Positions 5,273 through 12,311 of a DNA stretch of 12,311 bases are shown piece after piece. Each line of letters begins with the position of its first letter. The first letter of the stretch is position 1. Origin of the DNA: Opitutaceae bacterium (GTDB taxonomy: Bacteria; Verrucomicrobiota; Verrucomicrobiia; Opitutales; Opitutaceae); assembly GCA_029979145.1 (NCBI GenBank), contig JAPOIC010000037.1, positions 1-12,311 on the forward strand, written 5' to 3'. A program made the translations under genes and the position numbers. The notes beneath the pieces were generated by a model. That model had not been told where the DNA came from. It saw only the letters and a list, made by a program, of their open reading frames with translations, and searched no databases.

Positions 5273-7888
5273 ATGCAATCGCACGGACCCAAGCGCGTCT
5301 ATACCCCGCAATCGCTCGAGTTTTGGTTTGATAAGCTGGAAAACGATTGGTCCGTGTCATTCAGCGACACGCAGCTGGAACACGGCCGCCAGCTCTACCG
5401 CGACGGAGAAGTGCGCGAACTCGAGCTGACGGATCGAGATGCCATCATCCACCGCCGCGTCGAGAAGAAGGACGAATACGCGGTCATCGAGTGGGAATCT
5501 TCCGGGCTGAGCGTGCGTTCCTCGACCACCGACGTGGAGGTGGCGCGTGCGCTGGCTGTGGCCGGTCTGCACGAGATCGAGGAATTGGTGGCGGATGAGA
5601 TCCCGCCGCTGTCCGAGGATCCGGCAGCCTCGCGCAACGGCCACGCCAATGGCACCAACGGCCACGGCAACAACGGGCCCGGCAACAACGGGCACAAGCC
5701 GTCTACGCCGAAGGCGGGCACCACGCGGCCGACTGCAGGCGGCAAGCGGACGCTGCAACTTGCCTTCAAGGTCAAGACCAGCGGCCTTACCTTCCAAGCC
5801 TTCTGGCTCGAGTCTGACGGCAAGACCCGGCACGCCGCGCTGGGCGCTGCGGCGCATGCGGATGGCAACGGACACGTGAGCACCGCGGAGCGCGCCAAGC
5901 TCATCGGTCTTGCCGCCTACGCGCGCAAGGCGCACTTCCAATACAATCAGGAGACGGGTGTCTACTTGATGGAATCGCTGGTGGAGATTCCGAAGTTCCT
6001 GAAGGTCACGCTGCCAGCGTGGCGCAAGCTTTTCACCATCGAACTCGACGACAAGTCGGCCAATCTGCTCAAGGGCACGCGGCTCGTCGACATCGAGGCG
6101 GTGGCCGAGACGATTCCCGAGGGCGCTGAGATCGGCTTGCGCGGATCGGCGAGCGACACGGCGCTGAACCTCCGCTGGATTTTCCGCGCGGGCGAAAAAA
6201 TGCTGAGCGCCACGGAGATCAAGACCCTTCTCAAGCACGATGGGCAGCCGGTGATACTGCCCAATTTTGGCATCGTCGCGCTCTCCGCGGAACGGTGGGA
6301 GAGCTACCGCGCGTGGCAGCGCAACATCAAGGACACGCACGGCGAGGGCACGCTTTCGCCGTATCTTGTTTTTTCGCTGTTCAACGACAGCCGCCTGAAG
6401 CTTACGCTTACTCCAGAGGTCGAGGCCTGGCGTCGCCGGGTGCTGGCGCCGCCGGCATCGCCGCCGGACCTGCCCGAGTTGCTGCGTCCCTACCAGCGCC
6501 GCGGCGTGGAGTGGCTCGCACATTTGGGCGAAGTGGGTTGCCACGGGCTGCTGGCGTACGAGATGGGGTTGGGCAAGACCCTGCAGATCATAACCCTCCT
6601 CGCGAAAAACCCGCTGGCCGACAAACCGTCGCTGGTCGTGTGCCCGGCCAGCGTGGTGCCGGTGTGGCAGGAGGAGATCGAACGCTTTTATCCCGACCTG
6701 AAGATCGCAGTCCTCAAGGCCGGCCACGATTTCACCACCGACCGGGCCAATGTGATCTGGCTCGCGAGCTATACGCAGCTGCGCAAACACCGCGCGCTGT
6801 TGCCCGAGGTGGAGTTTGGCTACGCCGTGCTCGACGAGGGCCAGTTCATCAAGAATCCCGACGCCAAGGTCACGCAGACCTGCTTCGCGGTGAAGGCGCA
6901 GCGCCGCATCGTGCTGACGGGCACCCCGCTGGAAAACCGCCAGCTGGACCTGTGGAGCATCTTTCGTTTTCTCCTGCCCGGTTTGCTGGGCTCGCGCACG
7001 GGCTTTGAGAGCGCGCTCAACGCCGACCGCGCCGGCACGATGGAGCGCCTGCGCGCCCAGCTCGCGCCGTTCATCATGCGCCGGACCAAGAAGGAAGTGG
7101 CGAAGGAGCTGCCGCCCAAGGTGGAGATGGACTTGTTCTGTCCGCTCAGCGACGTGCAGAAAGCGGAATACGCGCGCACCTGCTCCGAGGGCTTGGAGCG
7201 ATTGGGTGACGACGTCGGCACCGCGATGCGCGAGAAATCCTTCGGCTTCCTCGCATTGCTCACCCGCCTCCGCCAGACCTGCTGCGACCCCGACATGCTG
7301 CCGTGGCGCAAGTCGCCGCTCACCGATTCCGGCAAGATCATGCTGCTCGTGGAGAAGCTGGCCGAGATCGTCGACAGCGGGCACAAGGTCGTGATCTTTT
7401 CGCAATTCGTAATGTTGCTCGACCGGGTGAAAGCGGCGCTGGAGGAGTATTACCCGCAGCTGGCGCGCTTTGAACTGACGGGCATGACGCTTGACCGGCA
7501 AAAGCCCGTGCAGGATTTCCAAACCGCCGAGGGCGCGGCCGCGATGTTGGTTTCACTCAAGGCGGCAGGCACCGGCATCACCCTGCACGCCGCGGACTAC
7601 GTCTTTCTGCTGGATCCATGGTGGAACCCGGCGGTGGAGGCCCAGGCGGTCGACCGCGTGCACCGCATCGGCCAGACCAACACCGTTTTCGTCTACCGCA
7701 TGGTCACGGCCGGCACGATTGAGGAGCGCATCCAGGAATTGAAGGCGGACAAGAAAGACTTGTTCGACCGCCTGGTCGGCGGCCTCGGCGGCGATTTCGA
7801 CCTGAGCCAGCACTTTACGTCGCTGCGGAGTCTGGTGCAACTCACCGCCGAGCAGGTCGAGGCCGAGAGTCAGGAGCAGTCGTCCTGA
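5273..7888 (+). CDS. SNF2-family DEAD/DEAH-type helicase (Swi2/Snf2 ATPase)
   Basis: An 871-residue protein. Residues 400-860 form the two RecA-like lobes of an SNF2 ATPase: LRPYQRRGVEWL, motif I YEMGLGKT (K435), motif Ia VVCPASVVPVWQEE, motif II DEGQ (521-524), motif III LTGTPLENR, then KVVIFSQF, LVSLKAAGTGITL, DPWWNPAVEAQA and motif VI DRVHRIGQ (794-801). Such enzymes translocate on double-stranded DNA to remodel or strip protein-DNA or transcription complexes. The N-terminal 110 residues resemble sequence that normally flanks a SWIM zinc finger, but no CxC...CxH is present. A Gly/Asn/His-rich linker (121-142) follows, then a bacterial SNF2-associated region (about 150-390). The start is ATG at 5273, where family-like sequence begins; the open frame reaches back to 5006 but there it only mirrors the divergent GT4 gene. 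Motif II is DEGQ rather than the usual DEAQ/DEAH, and motif I begins YE rather than DE/DD. The cellular role is not evident. Confidence 0.93.
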   Translation: MQSHGPKRVYTPQSLEFWFDKLENDWSVSFSDTQLEHGRQLYRDGEVRELELTDRDAIIHRRVEKKDEYAVIEWESSGLSVRSSTTDVEVARALAVAGLHEIEELVADEIPPLSEDPAASRNGHANGTNGHGNNGPGNNGHKPSTPKAGTTRPTAGGKRTLQLAFKVKTSGLTFQAFWLESDGKTRHAALGAAAHADGNGHVSTAERAKLIGLAAYARKAHFQYNQETGVYLMESLVEIPKFLKVTLPAWRKLFTIELDDKSANLLKGTRLVDIEAVAETIPEGAEIGLRGSASDTALNLRWIFRAGEKMLSATEIKTLLKHDGQPVILPNFGIVALSAERWESYRAWQRNIKDTHGEGTLSPYLVFSLFNDSRLKLTLTPEVEAWRRRVLAPPASPPDLPELLRPYQRRGVEWLAHLGEVGCHGLLAYEMGLGKTLQIITLLAKNPLADKPSLVVCPASVVPVWQEEIERFYPDLKIAVLKAGHDFTTDRANVIWLASYTQLRKHRALLPEVEFGYAVLDEGQFIKNPDAKVTQTCFAVKAQRRIVLTGTPLENRQLDLWSIFRFLLPGLLGSRTGFESALNADRAGTMERLRAQLAPFIMRRTKKEVAKELPPKVEMDLFCPLSDVQKAEYARTCSEGLERLGDDVGTAMREKSFGFLALLTRLRQTCCDPDMLPWRKSPLTDSGKIMLLVEKLAEIVDSGHKVVIFSQFVMLLDRVKAALEEYYPQLARFELTGMTLDRQKPVQDFQTAEGAAAMLVSLKAAGTGITLHAADYVFLLDPWWNPAVEAQAVDRVHRIGQTNTVFVYRMVTAGTIEERIQELKADKKDLFDRLVGGLGGDFDLSQHFTSLRSLVQLTAEQVEAESQEQSS

Positions 7889-7998
7889 AGTGAGCCCGCT
7901 GAATTTCCGCACCGACCGGTTACGCAGGCTTGTTTTGCCGAATCGGAGCGCTACGGTGACGGCCAAGGTGGGCACGATCGCAAAGCATTCGACGGCGG

Positions 7999-8017
7999 CC
8001 GGCGCAGGGTGCGCCGG
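7999..8017 (+). other. Perfect 8-bp hairpin in the leader before the CLC gene
   Basis: CCGGCGCA and TGCGCCGG pair perfectly across a GGG loop, 34 nt before the chosen ATG. There is no following T-run, so this is not a standard intrinsic terminator for the SNF2 gene. A possible GTG start of the CLC frame (8009-8011) overlaps the loop and the start of the right arm, which argues against using that start. It may be a leader structure or a lone REP-like relic without a GTAG motif. Confidence 0.35.
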
Positions 8018-8050
8018 ACGGCTTGGCGGGTCGGCGCGCGAGAATCCGCG

Positions 8051-9820
8051 ATGAAGGCGGTGACCGATCCGGCCAAGCTGCTCATGGAGCGCCTGCTGCG
8101 TTTATTGCGCTGGCGGGTCTGGCTCGCCGAGCGGTTGCAACCGACCGAGTGGCAGATGACTCTGGCTTGGGCCGCGCTGGCCGGGTTCATGGGGGCGCTG
8201 GCCTCGTTGTTTTTCGCCGCCTGCGCGGAGGGCGTGCACCAAGTGCTTACCAATTCCAGCGCGGGCGTGGTGGAATCCATGCGCCTGTTGCCATGGTGGG
8301 CCCGGTTGTTGGTGCCCGCGGCCGGCGGTTTGCTAGCCGGCCTCGTCCTGATGCTGGGCAAGCGCTTGCTCAAGGGGCAGAGCTCGACGGATTACATGGA
8401 GGCGATCGTGATCGGCGACGGCAACCTGCCGCTGCGCACCAGCCTGATCAAGATCACCGCCTCGCTCTTCACCATCGGCTCCGGTGGCTCGATCGGCCGG
8501 GAAGGTCCGATGGTGCAGCTGGCCGCGCTGCTGGCCTCATTGATGGGGCGGTGGCGCCGGTTCTCGCGCCAGCAATTGCGTCTTTTGGTCGCCTGCGGTG
8601 CTGCGGCCGGCATCGCCTCGGCCTACCATGCGCCGATTGGCGGATCCTTTTTCGTGGCGGAGATCATTCTCGGCACGATCGCGATGGAGAGCCTCGGCGC
8701 CCTAGTGGCCGCCTCGGTGGCGGCGGCGCTGACCATGCAGGTGCTGGGTAGCGGCGACACGCTTTATCAGGTGCCGAAGTTTGAGCTGCACAGCCCTTTT
8801 GAGATGGGACCGTATCTGCTGCTCGGCCTGCTTGCGGGGGCGTTGGCGCCGTTCTTCCTCAAATCGCTGCGGCGGGCGGAGGCGCTGTTCATGGAGACCA
8901 AGCTCCCGCTGATCGGCCGACTAACGCTCGGCGGTCTGCTGGTAGGGGCAATTGCGATCAACGTCCCGGAGGTTTGCGGCAACGGCTACACCGTCGTGGT
9001 CGACATTCTCAACGGCCGGATCGTGTGGGTGGCATTGATCGGCATTATGTGCTGCAAGTGGCTCGCCACGGCGTCGTCGGTCGGGTCGGGGGCGCAGGGC
9101 GGCGTGTTTACACCGACCTTGTTCATGGGAGCTGCAGGAGGCTACCTCTTCGGCACGGCCATCAACGCGGTATGGCCCCAGGGGGCGATTGATCCGCAGG
9201 CATTCGCGCTGGTCGGCATGGGCGCGTTTCTTTCCGCCGCCAGCCGTGCGCCGGTCATGGCCGTGATCATGCTCTTTGAGATGACGCTGAGCTATGAGAT
9301 CATCCTGCCGTTGATGCTGTGCAGCGTCGTCGCCTACTTCACGGCGCGCGGGATCGATTCCCATTCGCTCTACGGTGAGGTGCTCAAGCGCAAGCGGGAG
9401 GAGGCCCCGACCACCGTGCTGGCCACGGGCTTGGTGCGCGACCTGATCAAATCCGACCCGCCCACGGTGCGGCCGACCGCACGGTTCGATGAAATTGCGC
9501 GACTCTTCCTGAAGGTGCGGGTGAACAATGTCTATGTGACCGACGACGATGGTCGTTTTCTCGGGGCCGTCTCCCTGCACGACATCAAACCCTACCTCGG
9601 CGAGCCGGGCGTGGCGGAACTGGTGCTGGCTGGTGACATTGTGCGGGAGGATTTTCCGAAGGTGCATCCCGACCAGGCGTTGAGCGAAGCCTTGGGGAAA
9701 TTCATGATCAGCAGCGATGTGCAACGCCTGCCCGTAGTGGCGGCGGACAACCGTTTGCTGGGCAGCATCTCCAAGAACGACCTGATGCTGGCCTTGGTGG
9801 AGAAGCAGAGGGCATCGTAA
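8051..9820 (+). CDS. ClcB-type CLC chloride channel/transporter with C-terminal tandem CBS domains
   Basis: A 589-residue polytopic inner-membrane protein with the CLC core (about 35-445). The gating glutamate is E151 in SGGSIGREGP, the fourth anion-filter loop is GGVFTPTLF (350-358), and the filter tyrosine is probably Y441 (HSLYGEVL). The usual first filter loop GSGIP is replaced by QSSTD (110-114) before YMEA, as in E. coli ClcB (which has TDYMEA). At APIGGSFFVAEIIL (195-208) the position of the inner proton glutamate (E203 of E. coli ClcA) is Ile205, next to E204. Two cytosolic CBS domains follow (about 459-515 and 525-585), which often bind adenine nucleotides and adjust gating; E. coli ClcB lacks them. 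The ATG start is preferred over an upstream GTG at 8009 that overlaps a hairpin. It moves chloride or another anion; whether it is proton-coupled is unclear. It stands alone on its strand between the SNF2 gene and the phosphate operon. Confidence 0.92.
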   Translation: MKAVTDPAKLLMERLLRLLRWRVWLAERLQPTEWQMTLAWAALAGFMGALASLFFAACAEGVHQVLTNSSAGVVESMRLLPWWARLLVPAAGGLLAGLVLMLGKRLLKGQSSTDYMEAIVIGDGNLPLRTSLIKITASLFTIGSGGSIGREGPMVQLAALLASLMGRWRRFSRQQLRLLVACGAAAGIASAYHAPIGGSFFVAEIILGTIAMESLGALVAASVAAALTMQVLGSGDTLYQVPKFELHSPFEMGPYLLLGLLAGALAPFFLKSLRRAEALFMETKLPLIGRLTLGGLLVGAIAINVPEVCGNGYTVVVDILNGRIVWVALIGIMCCKWLATASSVGSGAQGGVFTPTLFMGAAGGYLFGTAINAVWPQGAIDPQAFALVGMGAFLSAASRAPVMAVIMLFEMTLSYEIILPLMLCSVVAYFTARGIDSHSLYGEVLKRKREEAPTTVLATGLVRDLIKSDPPTVRPTARFDEIARLFLKVRVNNVYVTDDDGRFLGAVSLHDIKPYLGEPGVAELVLAGDIVREDFPKVHPDQALSEALGKFMISSDVQRLPVVAADNRLLGSISKNDLMLALVEKQRAS

Positions 9821-9880
9821 CTGGCTTTGGTGAGGTAAGTTAGGGGAGGGCAGAGTCTGGCCTAAGGGCTTTGCTCCCTT

Positions 9881-9913
9881 GTAACAAACCCGACACAGAT
9901 TCGTAACAATCCG
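9881..9913 (+). promoter_or_regulatory. Pho-box-like triple 11-bp direct repeat upstream of the porin-pst operon
   Basis: Three consecutive 11-nt units read GTAACAAACCC, GACACAGATTC and GTAACAATCCG. The third unit starts exactly 22 bp after the first, so all three lie on one face of the helix. A -10-like TAAAAC (9918-9923) begins 10 nt after the last GTAAC, and the ATG of the porin follows at 9967. The same three pentamers in the same order and spacing occur before the glycolipid operon. PhoB/PhoP-type regulators bind 11-bp direct repeats, and the genes downstream are a phosphate porin and pstS, so a Pho operator is the natural reading. The consensus differs from the E. coli CTGTCAT unit, so the regulator assignment remains an inference. 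Confidence 0.75.
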
Positions 9914-9966
9914 AGGGTAAAACCGGGGGCGTCTACTCGTTGAACCCTACACAACCCTACCAACCT

Positions 9967-11244
9967 ATGTTCTCCCTTAAATCGAAATGGGCCGCCCTCC
10001 TCGCCGGAGTCGCCCTCGCTGTCAGCCCGGTGATGGCTGGTGATGCCGGAGCGTTGCTCGACGCCTTGGTCCGCAAGGGCATCCTCACCGATCAGGAGGC
10101 TGAAGACCTCCGTGCCGATCTCTCGCGTGACTCGCAAGAGTTCGTGATCGCGTCCGTCTCGGGCGGCAAGAGCACCAATTCGGTGGCCCTCAACGGCCGC
10201 CTGCAGCTGCAATATGCCGGCCTCGGCAGTGACCAGAACATCCCGGGCGTGAGCCAGATGTTCATGCGCCGAATCTACTTTGGCATGAACGCAGGCGTCG
10301 GCGCCGACTGGACCGCCAACGTGCTTTACGATTTCGCCGGCGGCGGTTTCGACAAGGCGTTCATGCAGTGGAAGGGATACATGGGCGACCAGCCCCTCGC
10401 CCTCGACTTCGGTCTGCGCAAGGTGAACTTTGGCTACGAGGAGACCACCTCTTCCGGCAGCCTCAAGTCGATCGAGCGCTCCCCGGTCACCCGCTACTTC
10501 GTCGAGCCCAACAACGGCCGCCGTCTCGGCGCCGGTTCCTATCGCGTCGGCGTGTTCGCCGACGGTGGCAGCTCTGACGTTCGCAAGGGCAAGTCGACCG
10601 GCCTCTTCTACGGTGCGGCCCTCACGACCCAGACCCGCACCGACACCTTTGGCGACGGTTCCGCCGACGGCATCAAGTATAGCGGCAACGGCAGCGGCGC
10701 CCTCAACTCCCTCGCGATGTGGGCCAATGTCGGCTACACGCAGATCATGAGCGGTTCCAAGCTCCAGGTCGGCGCGGGCTTCGGCTTCCTCCCTGACGTG
10801 GGCGGCGCCGGCAACTCGAACTTCGGCAGGGGTTACGACATCTCAGAGTTCTCGGTCTACTTCGACTACACCGCCGGCCCCTTCAACCTCGCCGGTGAAT
10901 ACCTCAGCGCGACGGTCGACAACGCCCTCTCCGGCGGCACGAAGGACGCAAAGCCCACGGGCTACTGGATCCAGCCTTCGTTCTCGGTTTCCGAAAAGCT
11001 CGAGCTTACCGCTCGTTACAGCCAGATCGACGCGGATGGCCGCGGCGTGAAGGCCTCGGATGGCATCCGCTCCGCTCCGGCCGCTCGCACCGGCCAGGAG
11101 CTCGAGGAACTCTACCTCGGCCTGACCTACTTCATCGTCAATGCCGACGTGAAGTTCCAGATCGGCTACATCAACGGCAAGCTGAGCAACGGCAACAGCG
11201 AGAAGGTCGACGGCGTCCGCTCGCAGCTCCAGCTCAACTTCTGA
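9967..11244 (+). CDS. Phosphate-selective porin (OprO/OprP family)
   Basis: A 425-residue outer-membrane protein. A clear Sec signal peptide (MFSLKSKW followed by a hydrophobic stretch, cut after VMA at residue 24) fixes the ATG at 9967; a TTG 27 nt upstream would bury it. The mature N-terminus has a short charged helical segment (ALLDALVRKGILTDQEAEDLRADL), probably periplasmic or involved in oligomer contacts. Then come alternating amphipathic strands rich in Tyr, Gly and Phe, such as LNGRLQLQYAGLG and DFGLRKVNFGYEE, ending in the aromatic C-terminus LQLNF that the BAM machinery recognises. This is the O/P-type porin layout; a 16-stranded trimer is expected from the family. It should pass phosphate, possibly polyphosphate, into the periplasm for PstS, whose gene begins 37 bp later with no terminator between. 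The Pho-like box lies directly upstream. Ion selectivity is inferred from family and context. Confidence 0.9.
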   Translation: MFSLKSKWAALLAGVALAVSPVMAGDAGALLDALVRKGILTDQEAEDLRADLSRDSQEFVIASVSGGKSTNSVALNGRLQLQYAGLGSDQNIPGVSQMFMRRIYFGMNAGVGADWTANVLYDFAGGGFDKAFMQWKGYMGDQPLALDFGLRKVNFGYEETTSSGSLKSIERSPVTRYFVEPNNGRRLGAGSYRVGVFADGGSSDVRKGKSTGLFYGAALTTQTRTDTFGDGSADGIKYSGNGSGALNSLAMWANVGYTQIMSGSKLQVGAGFGFLPDVGGAGNSNFGRGYDISEFSVYFDYTAGPFNLAGEYLSATVDNALSGGTKDAKPTGYWIQPSFSVSEKLELTARYSQIDADGRGVKASDGIRSAPAARTGQELEELYLGLTYFIVNADVKFQIGYINGKLSNGNSEKVDGVRSQLQLNF

Positions 11245-11281
11245 TCCTCTCTCGAACCCAAATCCACATCCCAGTCAGACA

Positions 11282-12088
11282 ATGAAAAAACTGCTCATTC
11301 TCTCCCTCGCGGCCCTCGCGGCCACGACGCTGCAAGCCCAGAAGCTTGTGATCAAGGGTTCCGACACGCTCGGTGCCAAGCTCGTGCCGATGCTGGCCGA
11401 GGAATACAAGGCCATGCATCCCGGCGTCAGCTTTGAGATCGCCGCCGAAGGTTCCACCACCGGCATCGCCGCGATCACCGACAGCACCGCCGACATTGGC
11501 ATGGCCTCGCGCCGCGCCAAGCCCACCGAGATGTCCGCCGCCAAGGCCAAGGGCGTCTCGATGAAGCCGACCATCGTCTGCTTCGACGGCATCGCGGTGA
11601 TCGTCAATGCCAACAGCCCGATCGCCGACCTGACCAAGCGTCAGGTTGAGCAGATCTTCACCGGCGACGTGACCGACTGGTCCGCCGTCGGCGGTTCACC
11701 GGGCACGATCTCGGTCTACACCCGCAACACCTCCTCGGGCACGTATTCCGACTTCAAGGACCTCGCCATGAAGAAGCGCGACTACGCCGGTTCTTCCCAG
11801 AAGATGGCCGGCAACGAGCAGATCGTAGCCGAGGTGGCCAAGAACCCAAATGGCATCGGCTACGTCGGCCTGGCTTACATCCACGAGGAAGGCATCAAGG
11901 TCGTCTCCATCGAGGGCGGCACTCCCACCAAGGAGAGCGTGCTGGCGAAGAAGTATCCCTATGCCCGTCCGACGTTCTACTACACGAACGGCGAGCCCGC
12001 GGGCGAGGCGGCGAAGTTCATCGACTTCACCCTGAGCGACGCCGGCCAGAAGATCGTCGAGTTGATCGGTTTCGTCCCGGTGCGCTGA
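11282..12088 (+). CDS. pstS: Phosphate ABC transporter periplasmic substrate-binding protein PstS
   Basis: A 268-residue periplasmic binding protein. A Sec signal peptide (MKKLLILSLAALAATTLQA) is cut before Gln20; there is no lipobox cysteine, so the protein should be soluble in the periplasm. Phosphate-site segments are recognisable: IKGSDTLG (24-31), AEGSTTGI (55-62), DIGMASR (71-77) and TRNTSSGT, in which R148, S152, G153 and T154 match the R-x3-S-G-T arrangement that binds phosphate in E. coli PstS. NPNGIGYVGLAY near residue 200 is also typical. At 268 residues it is shorter than the E. coli protein and matches the compact PstS form common outside Enterobacteria. It delivers phosphate to the PstCA permease, whose first gene follows after a terminator. 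It is probably co-transcribed with the porin 37 bp upstream and so controlled by the Pho-like box at 9881-9913. Confidence 0.95.
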   Translation: MKKLLILSLAALAATTLQAQKLVIKGSDTLGAKLVPMLAEEYKAMHPGVSFEIAAEGSTTGIAAITDSTADIGMASRRAKPTEMSAAKAKGVSMKPTIVCFDGIAVIVNANSPIADLTKRQVEQIFTGDVTDWSAVGGSPGTISVYTRNTSSGTYSDFKDLAMKKRDYAGSSQKMAGNEQIVAEVAKNPNGIGYVGLAYIHEEGIKVVSIEGGTPTKESVLAKKYPYARPTFYYTNGEPAGEAAKFIDFTLSDAGQKIVELIGFVPVR

Positions 12089-12108
12089 GCGTCTCCGCAA
12101 TGTGACAC

Positions 12109-12140
12109 AAGCCCGCTTGACCAAGCGTCGGCGGGCTTTT
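12109..12140 (+). terminator. Intrinsic terminator between pstS and pstC
   Basis: AAGCCCGC (12109-12116) pairs perfectly with GCGGGCTT (12131-12138) across a 14-nt loop. The loop region can itself form an inner GCTT/AAGC pair. The stem runs into TTTTGTTTT on the plus strand. It starts 20 nt after the pstS stop and ends 36 nt before the pstC ATG. In this position it should end most porin-pstS transcripts and let a minority read on, giving more binding protein than permease. Confidence 0.85.
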
Positions 12141-12176
12141 GTTTTCCATTAGGCAACCACCCCCGCATTCTGCTTC

Positions 12177-12311
12177 ATGGCCGACCAACCTAACGACGGG
12201 ACCCCTTCGTTCCCGATCCGGAAGTCCCGGACCCACTTCCTCGGGCTGAGTCTCGACGACGCCATCCGGTCCTTCTTCGGTGGCAATGCCGTGGTTTCTG
12301 TGATCGTCCTC
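12177..12311 (+). CDS. pstC: Phosphate ABC transporter permease PstC, N-terminal fragment (runs off the window)
   Basis: The ATG at 12177 opens a frame with no stop up to the window edge (45 codons). The visible protein has a polar cytosolic N-terminus, MADQPNDGTPSF and so on, followed by RSFFGGNAVVSVIVL, the start of the first transmembrane helix. The FFGGNA motif leading into a hydrophobic helix is typical of PstC in this group. It lies directly downstream of pstS in the usual pst order; PstC pairs with PstA to form the inner-membrane phosphate channel driven by PstB. No Shine-Dalgarno sequence is seen. The only nearby control element is the terminator at 12109-12140, so expression probably depends on read-through unless a weak promoter lies in the short gap. 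The fragment is brief, but position and motif agree. Confidence 0.8.
   Translation, partial: MADQPNDGTPSFPIRKSRTHFLGLSLDDAIRSFFGGNAVVSVIVL

Noticed and set aside
5635..5700. Short AACGGC/AACAACGGG repeats in the SNF2 gene as a tandem repeat or mobile element
   Set aside because: It is in frame and encodes the Gly/Asn/His-rich linker between domains, so it is protein low complexity rather than a separate element.
5357..7522. A 721-codon open frame on the minus strand opposite the SNF2 gene
   Set aside because: It mirrors GC-rich codons of a well-supported gene, its product is His/Arg/Gln-rich with no recognisable motif, and the plus strand carries the complete SNF2 motif set.
7919..7923. A further GTTAC between the SNF2 and CLC genes, considered as another Pho-like box
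   Set aside because: No GTGTC or second GTTAC occurs 11 or 22 bp away on either side, so it is a lone pentamer expected by chance.
9864..9880. AAGGG...CCCTT inverted repeat after the CLC gene as a terminator
   Set aside because: The stem is only 5 bp and has no T-run; it also abuts the Pho-like box. Too weak to list.

Overview
GC-rich chromosomal window, probably from an Opitutaceae-like member of Verrucomicrobiota. This assignment is an inference from protein style and base composition: the porin has the short helical N-terminal segment seen in verrucomicrobial phosphate porins, Shine-Dalgarno sequences are almost absent, and a GTAG-type REP doublet is present. No rRNA, tRNA, CRISPR array or insertion sequence was seen.

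Layout. (1) 35-1840, minus: a cytosolic-looking sialidase-fold (Asp-box) protein with a C-terminal LamG-like domain. (2) 1953-2017: two inverted 26-nt REP elements forming a REPIN/BIME-like unit. (3) 5112 down to 2038, minus: a tightly overlapping three-gene operon, GT4 glycosyltransferase, then MGDG-synthase-like GT28 glycosyltransferase, then a metallophosphoesterase that resembles the phospholipase C PlcP rather than LpxH. (4) 5273-7888, plus, divergent from that operon: a SNF2-family helicase. (5) 8051-9820, plus: a ClcB-type CLC chloride transporter with two CBS domains. (6) 9967 to the window end, plus: phosphate-selective porin, pstS, an intrinsic terminator, and the start of pstC.

Main observation. 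The glycolipid/PlcP operon and the porin-pstS operon lie about 4.7 kb apart on opposite strands, and each is preceded by the same three-unit direct repeat with an 11-bp period: GTAAC, then GACAC ending in TTC, then GTAAC. All 15 pentamer bases are identical between the two sites, and each box points toward its operon 45-60 nt before the start codon. The 11-bp period is the architecture of PhoB/PhoP-type Pho boxes. The simplest model is a phosphate-starvation regulon. The porin and Pst system scavenge phosphate. The PlcP-like enzyme would release diacylglycerol from phospholipids, and the two glycosyltransferases would turn it into phosphorus-free glycolipids.

The SNF2 and CLC genes have no evident link to this programme, although the SNF2 gene shares its 160-bp upstream region with the Pho-like box of the lipid operon.
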